Source: Desulfobacterales bacterium (GTDB lineage Bacteria > Desulfobacterota > Desulfobacteria > Desulfobacterales > JAQWFD01). Taken from it: a DNA stretch of 44,737 bases. Positions 24,534 through 34,200 of the stretch are shown one piece after another. Every line of letters starts with the position of its first letter. The stretch's first letter is position 1. Location of the stretch: NCBI GenBank assembly GCA_028704555.1, contig JAQWFD010000034.1, positions 1 through 44,737 on the forward strand. The letters run 5' to 3'. The notes under the pieces are model-generated. The model made no database searches and had not been told where the DNA came from. It was given only the letters and a program-made list of their open reading frames with translations. The position numbers were made by a program, and so were the translations under genes.

Positions 24534-25663
24534 GTCGGATTCAAAGCGCTGAATATGGGGTCATGGCCTCCCATCCTCATCTTGCAGAAGTTGATGGCCA
24601 TCCCGGCCCCAGATTGACCGGTCACCTCCCTGCATTGGATGCGTTGCGGGGTATTGCCGTTTTGCTGGTTTTCCTGTTTCATGCCGACATGCCGGGTTTC
24701 TCCGGGGCCTTTATCGGGGTAGATATTTTTTTTGTTCTCAGCGGTTTTCTGATTACAGTCCTGTTGTTGCAGGAGCACCAGAATTACGGCAAAATTAGCC
24801 TCAGACATTTTTATATGCGTCGCCTGTTACGCTTAATGCCCGCTTTGCTTCTGATGCTGGTCGTGTTTGTGGCGTTTTGCTACTGGTATTTTCCCAATCC
24901 CATAGACCAGCTGCGCCATTTGCAGGATGCCTTTATGGTTTTGTTTTACGCAGCCAACTGGACCCGTGCTTTCGACCTTCACCGCCCGGCTATTCTGGGG
25001 CACGGCTGGTCGCTATCGATCGAAGAACAATTTTACGCGCTATGGCCGCTGATGCTGATTCTGATGCTGCGCCTGCATGTTTTCCGGCGCATTCTGGCGA
25101 TAGCCGCCCTGTTGTTTATTTCCTGGGGATGGAGGCTCTGCCTCCTGAATCAGGGGGCAAGCTGGGATCGGGTGTACAACGGTTTCGGGTGCCGTGCGGA
25201 TATGCTGCTGGCCGGCTGTCTGCTGGCCTCTCTCTGGAACGCCGGTTATCTGAGCGGCTGGCAGCGGCGGTTCCGTTTTGTGGCACTTGGCGGCCACTGG
25301 GTTGCCGCTCTGGCGCTCGGGGCGCTTATCGTAACCGCCAACTGGCAGACGCCGGAACTTTACCGGTGGCAGTACGGCATTGTCGCTTTTGCTGCTTCCA
25401 TCGTGATTCTTGAACTGGTCAACCACCCGCAAGCCTTCATGGGCAAGCTGTTATGCCGTCCGTCGCTCATTTGGACAGGGCGCGTTTCTTACGGCCTTTA
25501 TTTATGGCACTATCCTATTATCTATTTTCTGAATTCAGGGTGCACAAGTCTGTCACACGGGCAACGTATCGTCATTGCCGCTCTGCTTACGCTCATTTGC
25601 GTAAGCCTTTCCTGGTATTTTCTCGAGCAGCCGCTGCTTCGGATGAAAAAAAGCTTCATATGA
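24530..25663 (+). CDS. Acyltransferase 3 family membrane protein (OafA/YrhL type)
   Basis: A 377-residue polytopic protein with about ten predicted helices. The family motifs are near the start: ALDALRGIAVLLVFLFHA (catalytic His), GVDIFFVLSGFLIT and FYMRRLLRLMPALLL. GWSLSIEEQFYALWPL follows in the middle. These enzymes transfer acetyl or other acyl groups to sugars of O-antigen, capsule or other glycans. It overlaps the glycosyltransferase stop (ATGA), so it probably decorates the polysaccharide made here. GC content rises from this gene onward, and the following type I secretion genes share the higher GC. Confidence 0.92.
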   Translation: MSRIQSAEYGVMASHPHLAEVDGHPGPRLTGHLPALDALRGIAVLLVFLFHADMPGFSGAFIGVDIFFVLSGFLITVLLLQEHQNYGKISLRHFYMRRLLRLMPALLLMLVVFVAFCYWYFPNPIDQLRHLQDAFMVLFYAANWTRAFDLHRPAILGHGWSLSIEEQFYALWPLMLILMLRLHVFRRILAIAALLFISWGWRLCLLNQGASWDRVYNGFGCRADMLLAGCLLASLWNAGYLSGWQRRFRFVALGGHWVAALALGALIVTANWQTPELYRWQYGIVAFAASIVILELVNHPQAFMGKLLCRPSLIWTGRVSYGLYLWHYPIIYFLNSGCTSLSHGQRIVIAALLTLICVSLSWYFLEQPLLRMKKSFI

Positions 25664-25789
25664 CAGAAGATGTATGCAATGTATCAGGATTCATGCATCG
25701 GAAACGGGTGTCCGGGAATATTTTTCTTGACCCCGGACAGAATATCTGAAAATTTGTTATGTTACAAAAAAACGACGGGAACTGACTGA

Positions 25790-27457
25790 ATGAAAAAGTA
25801 TCTTAAGCAGTGGCGGGGCTACCTGGTATATGGTGGTTTTTTCAGCCTTTTTATCAACATCCTGCAACTGACCTTTCCAATCTATATGCTGCAGATCTAC
25901 GACCGCGTTCTGTCCAGCTACAGCATGCCGACCCTGTATGCCATCACCGTCGCTGCGGTGTTGTCGCTGATCGTCATGTCGTTGCTGGAGTTTGTCCGTT
26001 CGCGTCTGCTGGTCCGGTGCGGTGTGGCTATCGATATCGCCCTGAGCCGTGATGTCCTGGACAACATTTTAAAGCAGGCGGCCCTGGCCGGGATGCAGCC
26101 CAATCAGGCCACATTGCGCGATGTGAACACCCTGCGTAATTTTTTTGCCGGCAATGCCATCTTTACCCTGTTCGATATCCCGTGGACGCCGCTGTTTCTG
26201 GCGGTTATTTATATATTGCATCCGCTGCTGGGGCTTGTGGCCACGGGGGGTGCAGTGCTGCTCATTATTTTTGCCTTAATTAACGAAAAAGTGACGCGAA
26301 AGCCCCTCGATGCCGCGAATGTCGTGAGCGGGTTTTCCTCGAGATTTGTCGAAACCGCCCGCCGGAATGCTGGCCCCGTCCGCAGCATGGGAATGCTGGG
26401 GGGCGTCACGGCCCGCTGGCAGGGCTTTAACGATACCGTCATAAAACTCCAGACCCATGCCAGCCGAAAGGCCGGTCTGGTTCAGTCCCTGTCCGGCTGG
26501 CTGCGTCAGTCCATGCAGGTGTTTATCTACGGTGTCGGCGCCTGGCTGACTCTCAAAGGGGAAGCGACCGCCGGCTGTATGATTGCCGCTTCCATCATTA
26601 TGGGCAAAGCACTGGCGCCGGTACAAAGCGGTATCGGATCCTGGAAGATGATGGTCGAAGCCCGCGGGGCATGGAAACGGCTGGAGGCGCTGTTTGAAAG
26701 GCCCGGCACTGCGGCAGGCATGGATCTGCCCGATCCTCACGGTCAGTTGACGGCCGAACATGTCACATTTGTCCTGCAGGGGACATACATCCTGCGTGAT
26801 ATTAATTTTGCCCTGCAGCCCGGTGAATCTCTGGGTCTGATCGGGCCTTCGGGCGCGGGAAAATCCACACTCTGCCGTCTTCTTCTGGGAATCTGGCCCT
26901 CCAGCGGCGGCAAGGTCCGCCTGGATGGCGCGGATATCTACACATGGGATCAGGAAAAACTCGGGCCGCATATCGGTTATCTGCCTCAGGATGTGGAGCT
27001 GTTCACCGGCACCGTCGCCGACAATATCGCCCGCCTGGGTGAGGTGGATTCCGAAAAGGTGATTGCCGCCGCCCGTCAGGCCGGCGTTCACGAGTTGGTT
27101 CTCAATTTTCCCCAGGGATATGATACCCGTATCGGCGAAGGGGGCGTTGTCCTGTCCGGGGGGCAGCGCCAACGAATCGGCCTGGCCCGGGCGCTGTATG
27201 GCGGCCCCAGGCTGGTGGTGCTGGATGAGCCGAATTCCAATCTGGATGACGAGGGAGAGAAGGCGTTATTGAACTCCTGGGCTCAATTGAAAGCACAGGG
27301 GTCCACTTTAGTGGTAGTTTCTCATAAACCCGCCCTGCTGTCTGGTGTCGATAAAATTCTCATGCTCAGGGCCGGGCAACTGGCTATGTTCGGACCCCGC
27401 GATGCCGTGTTCCAGAAGCTGATAGAAGTGCAGAGTCAGCAACGGGCTGCCTCGTAA
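25790..27457 (+). CDS. Type I secretion system permease/ATPase (PrtD/RsaD family)
   Basis: A 555-residue ABC half-transporter. Membrane helices occupy about 15-300, starting with FFSLFINILQLTFPIYMLQIYDRVL, a hallmark of the PrtD/HasD/RsaD group. The ATPase domain has Walker A GPSGAGKST (about 353), Q-loop GYLPQDVELFTGTV, signature VLSGGQRQRIGLARAL, Walker B LVVLDEPNSNLD and switch His in VVSHKP. There is no N-terminal C39 peptidase domain, so substrates are expected to keep a C-terminal uncleaved signal, as in proteases and S-layer proteins. The RTX-like protein at 37884 is the obvious substrate candidate in this window. Confidence 0.93.
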   Translation: MKKYLKQWRGYLVYGGFFSLFINILQLTFPIYMLQIYDRVLSSYSMPTLYAITVAAVLSLIVMSLLEFVRSRLLVRCGVAIDIALSRDVLDNILKQAALAGMQPNQATLRDVNTLRNFFAGNAIFTLFDIPWTPLFLAVIYILHPLLGLVATGGAVLLIIFALINEKVTRKPLDAANVVSGFSSRFVETARRNAGPVRSMGMLGGVTARWQGFNDTVIKLQTHASRKAGLVQSLSGWLRQSMQVFIYGVGAWLTLKGEATAGCMIAASIIMGKALAPVQSGIGSWKMMVEARGAWKRLEALFERPGTAAGMDLPDPHGQLTAEHVTFVLQGTYILRDINFALQPGESLGLIGPSGAGKSTLCRLLLGIWPSSGGKVRLDGADIYTWDQEKLGPHIGYLPQDVELFTGTVADNIARLGEVDSEKVIAAARQAGVHELVLNFPQGYDTRIGEGGVVLSGGQRQRIGLARALYGGPRLVVLDEPNSNLDDEGEKALLNSWAQLKAQGSTLVVVSHKPALLSGVDKILMLRAGQLAMFGPRDAVFQKLIEVQSQQRAAS

Positions 27458-27559
27458 AAAAAGGCTGAAAGCTGAAGCCGGAAGCATAAAACCCCGGCAG
27501 TTTAAGTAATAGCCATTCCGGCAGCTGATCCATAACCAAATAATTATTAAACGGGATAT

Positions 27560-28966
27560 ATGAAACAGAACCGATTCCAATTCAATCCGTTCCGCCGCTT
27601 GCTGGGGCGCAACCGTATCACCAGAGAAGACTATGAGTAGATTCAGGATGAAACCATCCCGCCGCACAACCTGAACATTGGTTTTGCCGACAGCCGCCGC
27701 ATTATTGCCGCCGGTCTTATTATTGTCGGCGTGTTTTTCGGTATCGGCGGGCTGTGGATGACGCTGGCCCAGATTACCGGCGCCGTTATCGCATCCGGGG
27801 AGGTGAGGGTGGATACCGAGCGTAAAACCGTACAGCATCTTGAAGGCGGTATCGTCCGGCAGATTCTGGTTCGTAACGGAGACAAGGTTGAAGTCGGGCA
27901 GCCGCTGATATTGCTCGAAAATGCCCGTGTCATGGCCGCCATCGACCAACTGAATCTGCAGCTGACGGCAACGCTGATCGAAAATGCCCGACTTGATGCG
28001 GAAAAGGAACTGGCCGCAGCCCCGCAATGGCCGGAGCGATCGATCGTTGTGGCTCAAGTCAAATTTGACGAATTGGTCAAATCGGCCAACAAGGTGTTTA
28101 CATCGGGTCGCAGAGCGCTAAAAAATCAGACGGCCCTTCTCGAAAAGCAGATCGATCAGCTGCGTGAGCAGGAAATCAGCCTCGATGGCCGTCTTGTCGC
28201 CGAGCAGCAGATTATCGACGCCCTGCAGGAGGAACTCGATGCCAAGCTGGTCCTGTACAAGGATCATTATATCGATAAAACCCGCATTCTGGAATTGCGC
28301 CGGGCGCTGGCCGAGCATCGCGGTATCAAGGCCCAGATACACGGATCACGGGCAGAACTCAAGGAGCGGATCGCCGAGTTTGAGCTGCGCATCAACGCGC
28401 TTGACAATGATTACCGCCAGCAGGCGGTGACCCGTCAGTCTGAAGTGGCCCAGCGCATCTACGATCTGCAGCAGCAGCTGCTTCCTCTGGACGATGCCCG
28501 TCAGCGGCTGACCGTTACGGCGCCTGTCAGCGGTGAAGTGGTCGCCCTTCAGGTCCACTCCGCCGGGGGGGTGGTCAGTCCGGGACAACCCCTGCTCGAT
28601 ATCGTTCCCAAAGACAGCCCGCTGATCATCGAGTGCCGGATCATGGTCAAGGATATCACCCATGTCTTTAAAGGACAGCCGGCCGACGTTCAACTGCTGG
28701 CATTCAGTCAGCGCACCACGCCCAAGGTGGTCGGAACCGTGGTCTACATCTCCGCGGACAGAATCATGCAGCGCACCCCCTACGGTGAGCAACCCACGTA
28801 TGTGGCGCATATCCAGCTGGATAAAGAAGAACTGGCAGCCAACGACCTTTACCTGACCGCCGGCATGCCCGCGGCGGTGTATATACGTACCAAACCGCGT
28901 ACGGTGCTGGATTACGCACTGGAACCGTTAAAAGAAAATTTTGACCGGGCGCTTCGGGAAAATTAA
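27560..28966 (+). pseudogene. Type I secretion membrane fusion protein (HlyD/PrtE type) with in-frame amber codon
   Basis: From ATG 27560 the frame runs for 469 codons to 28966 with one interruption, TAG at 27638-27640 (codon 27), between NRITREDYE and IQDETIPPHNL. Beyond it come the single membrane helix (RRIIAAGLIIVGVFFGIGG), the lipoyl-like motif GGIVRQILVRNGDKVEVGQPL, a long coiled coil (about 120-300), the second lipoyl half (VTAPVSGEVVALQVHSAGGVV) and the beta-barrel. The first in-frame standard start after the TAG is GTG 27731, inside the helix, so a restart would lose the membrane anchor. All remaining sequence is undamaged. It may be a recent nonsense mutation, a suppressed codon or an assembly error. 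Called as disrupted until checked. Confidence 0.75.
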
Positions 28967-29031
28967 CATCCCGAATTCTTTGGCAATCAATCCAATCTGT
29001 GAAAATCGGTGTTAAGGTGAAACGAAATGTT

Positions 29032-30309
29032 ATGAGATTATTTCTGACAATTATTCTGCTCTTTTTTTGTGCCCCGGCGTTCGCGTCCCCGTTAACCCTG
29101 CAGGAATGCATCGATCGGGGGCTTTCGGATAATCCGGAAATAAAAGCCTACCGCCTCGCAGTCGATGAAGCGGGTGAGGGGATTAAAGAAGCCTGGGGCG
29201 CTTTTCTTCCCACATTCAGCATGAGCTACGGCTTCAATCAGCTCAGCAACGGCAGCAGCGATGAGCGCGATTCCGATTATCTGGATCAGGACAGCAACAG
29301 CTACAGCTACCGGCTGTCCCAGCCGGTTTTTGCCGGTCTTTCCGGCGTGGCCGGGTTAAAAAGAGCGCGCCAGTCCAGGCAATATCGACAATCCGAATTA
29401 AAATTCATGCAGAAGCAGCTGGTGCGGGAGATCCAGACCAGCTTTTACGATATTCTGCAGGCCACGGCTCAGGTCGAAAAATGGGACGGATCTATCCGGC
29501 GCCTGGAAACTCAGCGGGATATCGCCGCCGCCTGGTGCCGGCAGGAACTGGCGCCGCGCCTGCGCCTGCTCGAGGTCGAGGTTGAACTCTCCAACGCCCG
29601 GCAGCAGTTTATCAGCGCCGAATCCCGTCTGGCCATTGCCCGGGCCCGTCTGAAAGAATGGCTCGCTCTGGACAGCGACGAACCCTTCGATATCACCGGC
29701 AGCCTGCAACAGCAGATCACCGAGCCCTGCATGCCGATCGATGCCTGTGTGCAATCAGCCCTTGACCAGCGTCCTGAACTGAATATGGCGCTGCTGAACA
29801 TCGAGATGGCCCGTCAGGATTTACGCACCATCGCCGCCCGGAATCTGCCCCGTGTGGAGCTTGATGCCGCCTGGACCGATTACCAGCGCGATTATGATGA
29901 TGCCCGCTATAGCGATGATGAGCGCGACTACTACAGCGTTTCGTTTAATGTCAGCATCAGGCCCTTTCAGGGCGGACGGACCCTGTTTGCCTGGCGGCGT
30001 CAGCGCCTGGCGGTTCAGCGCCTGGAGAATCAGCAGATCAATCAGCGCCACGCCATCGGCACCGAGGTAAAGACCCGCTATCAACAGCTGAAGGAGTCTC
30101 AGGCCCGCCTGACCAACGCCGACGACAGTCTTATAGAGGCCCGCGAAGCCTATCAGCTGGCCAGCCGTTCGGCGGAACTGGGCGTGAGTTCACTCAATGA
30201 CCTGCTCGATGCCGAACTGCGCCTCTCCCGCGCCGAGATCAACATGATCGACACCCTTCATGCCCTTCAGCTATCGAAGGTGCTGCTTGACTATTCCATC
30301 GGGAATTGA
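29032..30309 (+). CDS. TolC-family outer membrane channel of the type I secretion system
   Basis: A protein of 425 residues from ATG 29032, with signal peptide RLFLTIILLFFCAPAFASP. Two outer-membrane-efflux repeats follow, each ending in long amphipathic helices. LTLQECIDRGLSDNPEIKAYRLAVDEA opens the first. Later features are SQPVFAGLSG and RPELNMALLNIEMARQDL, and the end is DAELRLSRAEINMIDTLHALQLSKVLLDYSIG. These are the coiled-coil barrel segments of TolC-like channels. Starts at 28999 or 29017 (GTG) are possible. ATG 29032 was chosen because the signal peptide begins there and AAGGTGA lies upstream. Third gene of the type I secretion operon. Confidence 0.88.
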   Translation: MRLFLTIILLFFCAPAFASPLTLQECIDRGLSDNPEIKAYRLAVDEAGEGIKEAWGAFLPTFSMSYGFNQLSNGSSDERDSDYLDQDSNSYSYRLSQPVFAGLSGVAGLKRARQSRQYRQSELKFMQKQLVREIQTSFYDILQATAQVEKWDGSIRRLETQRDIAAAWCRQELAPRLRLLEVEVELSNARQQFISAESRLAIARARLKEWLALDSDEPFDITGSLQQQITEPCMPIDACVQSALDQRPELNMALLNIEMARQDLRTIAARNLPRVELDAAWTDYQRDYDDARYSDDERDYYSVSFNVSIRPFQGGRTLFAWRRQRLAVQRLENQQINQRHAIGTEVKTRYQQLKESQARLTNADDSLIEAREAYQLASRSAELGVSSLNDLLDAELRLSRAEINMIDTLHALQLSKVLLDYSIGN

Positions 30310-30358
30310 AGAAGGCCTCGATTCCGTTATAAACATTTGCTTCTGATGCGCCGCTGAT

Positions 30359-31297
30359 ATGAATCGACACTATTTCAAATACTGGGTTTGTTACGGGCTT
30401 ATTCTGTTCTGCCCCCTGGTGATTGTTGCCGATGACGCTTTTTGCGCTGAGCACCGGCTCGCCGTGGTGGTGTCCAAAAGAATCCGGCCGTATGTTGAAG
30501 TCCTTGAAGGCATGGTCAAAGGGATTGAGCAGAATGGAACAGCCATCGCAGCGGTTTATTTCTTGTCGGATTCCGGGAGTAATTCGGAAGATATAAAAAA
30601 TGAACTGCTTGAAAAAGGCTATTCCCTGTGTGTGGCCATCGGGCCTGAGGCAGGCGCGCTTGTCTGGGCAATGGACCGGTACGCGGGCGAAAAGATATAC
30701 ACGGCTGTTCTGAATCCGGAAGAGTTTATGAACGATAACTCTGTCGGGTGCGGCGTTTCACTCAGAATACCGGTGCCTGTTCAGATCAATGAAATTGTCC
30801 GGACTTTTCCCGAACTTGAACATATCGGGCTTCTTTTTGACAGCAGGTATAACGCAGATTTTTATGAAAAGGCGGTTGAAGCCGCCACTCACCAGGGTAA
30901 GCAAATTGTTCCCATGAGGGTTGATTCAAAGCAAATGATTCCCGGGGTGCTGCAGAAAAACTGGGACCGGATTGACTGTATCTGGCTGATTCCGGATGAG
31001 ACCGTGATTTCCGAAAAAATTGTTCAGTACATTATAAAGCAGGGCTTGTACCACAATAAAGGGGTGAGCGGGTACAATCGTTTTTTTATCAACTCCGGGG
31101 CTTTTTTTTCCTTTGAATTTGATTACAGAACCATTGGAATCCAGACGGCTGAAATGGTCACCGCCTATTTAGAGACAGGTTCCTGCATCGATGCGCCGCC
31201 CGTATTCCGTAAAGAGATTAATTTTAAGATAACAAAAAAACTGGGTATCCGGGTTCAAAGCCCGGAGGATTCGGAAATCAACCCGGAACCGTTATGA
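30359..31297 (+). CDS. Periplasmic ABC_sub_bind-type (PF04392-like) binding protein
   Basis: A 312-residue protein with an N-terminal signal sequence cleaved near AFCAEH. It has the two-lobed outline of the uncharacterised ABC_sub_bind family: LAVVVSKRIRPYVEVLEGM, a lobe with GPEAGALVWAM, the hinge-region HIGLLFDSRYNADFYEKAVEAA and the closing IGIQTAEMVTAYLETG. No ABC permease or ATPase is adjacent. Instead a sensor kinase gene follows with a four-base overlap (31294-31297), so it probably acts as a ligand-sensing subunit for that kinase. Ligand unknown. The ATG lies 50 bases after the TolC gene. Confidence 0.8.
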   Translation: MNRHYFKYWVCYGLILFCPLVIVADDAFCAEHRLAVVVSKRIRPYVEVLEGMVKGIEQNGTAIAAVYFLSDSGSNSEDIKNELLEKGYSLCVAIGPEAGALVWAMDRYAGEKIYTAVLNPEEFMNDNSVGCGVSLRIPVPVQINEIVRTFPELEHIGLLFDSRYNADFYEKAVEAATHQGKQIVPMRVDSKQMIPGVLQKNWDRIDCIWLIPDETVISEKIVQYIIKQGLYHNKGVSGYNRFFINSGAFFSFEFDYRTIGIQTAEMVTAYLETGSCIDAPPVFRKEINFKITKKLGIRVQSPEDSEINPEPL

Positions 31298-32712
31298 ATA
31301 TGAATCTTTTGAAAAATGCGGGGATTCATCAACGGCTGCTGATGGCTGCGGTGTTTCTCATCAGCGCCTCTACGTTTGCGCTGGGATATTTTGGTCTCGG
31401 GATGATCAACCGGTTTGTGACATTACGCTTTGAGCAGCGTATGGATTATATGGCTGCCAATCTTGCCATTAATGCGGAGCTTGGCATTCTCATAGACGAA
31501 AAGGATCTGCTTAAGGGCCTGGCATTAGGTCTCCTGAACGAAAAGGATATTGCAGCGGTTGAGATTGAAAACGGCGCAGGGGAAACACTTGTAAAGGAGG
31601 CGGTGAATTTCTCTCCTCCTTTTGAAACAGTGGAAAGACCGGTTGTCTTAAGCCAGATCAATGAGCTGAACCCGGGGGTCGGCTCATCTGCAAAAAAAGA
31701 GATGATCGGCCTTGTGAGGCTTAAATATACCCGGGAGGGAATTAATTCTCTACTGAAGGCCATGCAGCTCAGATTCGTTCTGACGGCGCTGGTACTGGCG
31801 GCAGTCTTCTGTGTAATCTTTTTTTTTATATCCCGCTCTCTTGTCTCTCCGGTCATATCCCTGGCCGCCGTTGCAAAAAAAGTTTCCGGCGGGGACAACT
31901 CTGTGCGGGCGGTCCCCGGCTCCATTCCTGAAACGGGAAAGCTTGCACGTGCCTTTAATGAAATGCTCGATTCCATTGAGGAAGGCCGCAACGCCCTGAT
32001 CCGGGCGCATGAAAAAATGGCTAAGCAGGAGGCCCTGGCTGAACTCGGCAAGTTTTCCATGATGATTGCCCATGAAGTAAAAAATCCGTTGGCAATTATT
32101 AAAAGCTCCATGGAGATGCTTAAAAAAGATTTAATGATTCCGGATGATAACCTGTTTATGTCGTATGCCGAAGAGGAAGTGACCCGGCTCAATGATTTGA
32201 TCGAGAGTTTTTTGATCTATGCCCGGCCGGATAAACCCCGATTGGCGTTAACGGATCTTAACCGACTGGTGGAACAGGTGGTCACCGGATTTGAGATTCA
32301 ATATGCTTCAGATGAACAAAAAATTATTACCTCAATCCCTGCCGAACCTTGTTTTGCAGAGGCGGATTCCGACCGTCTTTCCCGGGCATTGAGCAATGTG
32401 GTCAGAAATGCCCTGGAAGCAGGCCCCAACACGGGAAAGGTTTTTATTTGCGTGCACATCAGTAAAACGCACTGGGAGGTTGCGGTCAGGGACCAGGGCC
32501 CCGGTATTGACAGCGAGAGCGCCGGCAGAATTTTTGAGCCGTTTTATACCCGAAAGGCAAAAGGTACGGGTCTGGGACTTGCCTTTGCGGATCAGGTGGT
32601 AAAAGCCCATGAAGGAAGCATTTGCGTAAAGAACTCGGAGGCCGGCGGTGCAAGTTTTCGTATAATGATACCATTATACAGTCCGGTGGATCAGCTCAAA
32701 GTTGAAGGTTGA
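31294..32712 (+). CDS. HAMP sensor histidine kinase (NtrB/AtoS-like)
   Basis: A 472-residue membrane kinase. Helices at about 14-36 and 160-182 enclose a periplasmic sensor of about 120 residues. A HAMP domain follows (RSLVSPVISLAAVAKKVSGGD). The HisKA motif MMIAHEVKNPLAIIKSS has the phospho-acceptor at H260. HATPase_c motifs are intact: NVVRNALEAG, VRDQGPGID and GTGLGLAFADQ. It overlaps the binding-protein gene and lies 8 bases before the sigma-54 regulator, giving a complete binding protein-kinase-regulator unit. Kinases of this group usually pair with NtrC-type regulators. Confidence 0.92.
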   Translation: MNMNLLKNAGIHQRLLMAAVFLISASTFALGYFGLGMINRFVTLRFEQRMDYMAANLAINAELGILIDEKDLLKGLALGLLNEKDIAAVEIENGAGETLVKEAVNFSPPFETVERPVVLSQINELNPGVGSSAKKEMIGLVRLKYTREGINSLLKAMQLRFVLTALVLAAVFCVIFFFISRSLVSPVISLAAVAKKVSGGDNSVRAVPGSIPETGKLARAFNEMLDSIEEGRNALIRAHEKMAKQEALAELGKFSMMIAHEVKNPLAIIKSSMEMLKKDLMIPDDNLFMSYAEEEVTRLNDLIESFLIYARPDKPRLALTDLNRLVEQVVTGFEIQYASDEQKIITSIPAEPCFAEADSDRLSRALSNVVRNALEAGPNTGKVFICVHISKTHWEVAVRDQGPGIDSESAGRIFEPFYTRKAKGTGLGLAFADQVVKAHEGSICVKNSEAGGASFRIMIPLYSPVDQLKVEG

Positions 32713-32720
32713 TAAGATAA

Positions 32721-34103
32721 ATGGCGCACTTACTCATAGTTGATGATGAAGAAAAAATGAGAAACCTTCTCTCCATGATGCTTGAGAGAAAGGGATTTTC
32801 GACGGATAAGGCAGGAGATGGAAACCAGGCGCTGGAAAAGCTGTATGCCAATACCTATGACATGGTAATTTCAGACATAAAAATGCCTGAAATGGATGGA
32901 CGAGAGCTGATTGCCCGGATGAAAGAAGAGAATATCCTTACCCCCGTGATTTTTATCACCGCCTTTGCAACCATTGATTCAGCAGTGGAAATGATGCGGA
33001 ACGGGGGTGCCGATTATATTACAAAACCCTTCAGTGAAGAGCAGATTCTTACCGCTGTAGAAAGAACGCTGAAGCTTTCACGCCTGATCTCTGAAAACCA
33101 GGAGATGAAAGAGGCGCTTAAAAAAGCGGATAACGATCATGATATTATCCTGCGATCCCGGAAAATGAAGGAGGCGCTCGACCTGGCAGAGACTGTGGCT
33201 TCGGTGAATACGCCGGTTCTCATCACCGGTGAATCCGGCACCGGCAAAGAGCTGATTGCCAGGTATATTCACAGAAAGAGCCATCGAAACGGGTGCAGGT
33301 TTGTTCCTGTCAACTGTGCCGCGATCTCGCCCAATCTGGTTGAATCGGAGCTTTTCGGCTATGAAAAGGGCGCCTTTACCGGTGCTTCCGAAAGGAGAAA
33401 GGGCAAGTTCGAGTTTGCCACCGGAGGCACCCTGTTTCTGGATGAGATTGGAGATTTTCCTCTGGAATCCCAGGGCAAGCTGCTGAGAGCGCTTCAGGAA
33501 AGGCAGTTTCACCGGGTGGGTGGAAACCGGGAAATTCCGGTTGATGTCCGGGTCTTATGCGCTACCAACCGGAACCTCGAGACCATGGTGAACCAGGGCA
33601 AATTCCGTCAGGATCTTTTTTTCAGGATCAACGTGTTTCCGATTGAACTTTCCCCGTTGCGCCAGAGAAAAGAGGATATTGTGCCTCTGACAATACATTT
33701 CCTGAAAAAGTTCGCCCATGAACGAGATTATGAAATTACGCAGGACGCAGTTCAAAAGCTCATGGAATATCCCTGGCCCGGCAATGTCCGTGAGCTGGCC
33801 AACGTCATTGAGCGGGGGGTGATCCTGACCCGGAAGACCGGCAGGATGACATCGGATACGTTCTCGTTTTTAAAGGTGGCGCAACCGGCCAGTCAGACCT
33901 TCAGAATTGTAAAGCTTCCGCCTCAGGGCGTCAGTTTGCAGCAGGTGCAGGAGAGCCTTGTCAAACAGGCGCTGGAGGTGGCCGGAAACAACCAGACATC
34001 GGCGGCAAAACTGCTGGGAATGAGCCGGGCGAAGTTCAGGGTGTTTTTGAAAAATCTTGAGGAAAAATCTGATGACGGACCTGATGAAAGACCTGCTGAA
34101 TGA
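32721..34103 (+). CDS. NtrC-family sigma-54-dependent response regulator
   Basis: A 460-residue regulator with the standard three domains. The receiver (1-120) has IVDDEEKM, phospho-acceptor D52 in ISDIKMPEMDG and KPF. The AAA+ domain (about 138-375) has Walker A GESGTGKEL, the sigma-54 contact loop GAFTGA and FLDEIGDFP. The C-terminal Fis-type helix-turn-helix is NNQTSAAKLLGMSRAKFRVF. It would activate sigma-54 promoters on phosphorylation by the adjacent kinase. The only strong -24/-12 promoter I found nearby, at 36353, lies two genes downstream and is a likely target. Confidence 0.95.
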   Translation: MAHLLIVDDEEKMRNLLSMMLERKGFSTDKAGDGNQALEKLYANTYDMVISDIKMPEMDGRELIARMKEENILTPVIFITAFATIDSAVEMMRNGGADYITKPFSEEQILTAVERTLKLSRLISENQEMKEALKKADNDHDIILRSRKMKEALDLAETVASVNTPVLITGESGTGKELIARYIHRKSHRNGCRFVPVNCAAISPNLVESELFGYEKGAFTGASERRKGKFEFATGGTLFLDEIGDFPLESQGKLLRALQERQFHRVGGNREIPVDVRVLCATNRNLETMVNQGKFRQDLFFRINVFPIELSPLRQRKEDIVPLTIHFLKKFAHERDYEITQDAVQKLMEYPWPGNVRELANVIERGVILTRKTGRMTSDTFSFLKVAQPASQTFRIVKLPPQGVSLQQVQESLVKQALEVAGNNQTSAAKLLGMSRAKFRVFLKNLEEKSDDGPDERPAE

Positions 34104-34200
34104 CCGGACCAAAGGTCAGATGAATGAGATTCAAGGAACAATACCGCAAAGGTTCAAGGTTGATGGGTGAACCGAAACCCGGAATGGTTATGATATAACG

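Noticed and set aside
27638..27640. Pyrrolysine or other programmed recoding as the default reading of the amber codon
   Set aside because: TAG is the normal stop of several other genes in this window, and no downstream structure or pyl genes are visible. Kept only as one alternative.
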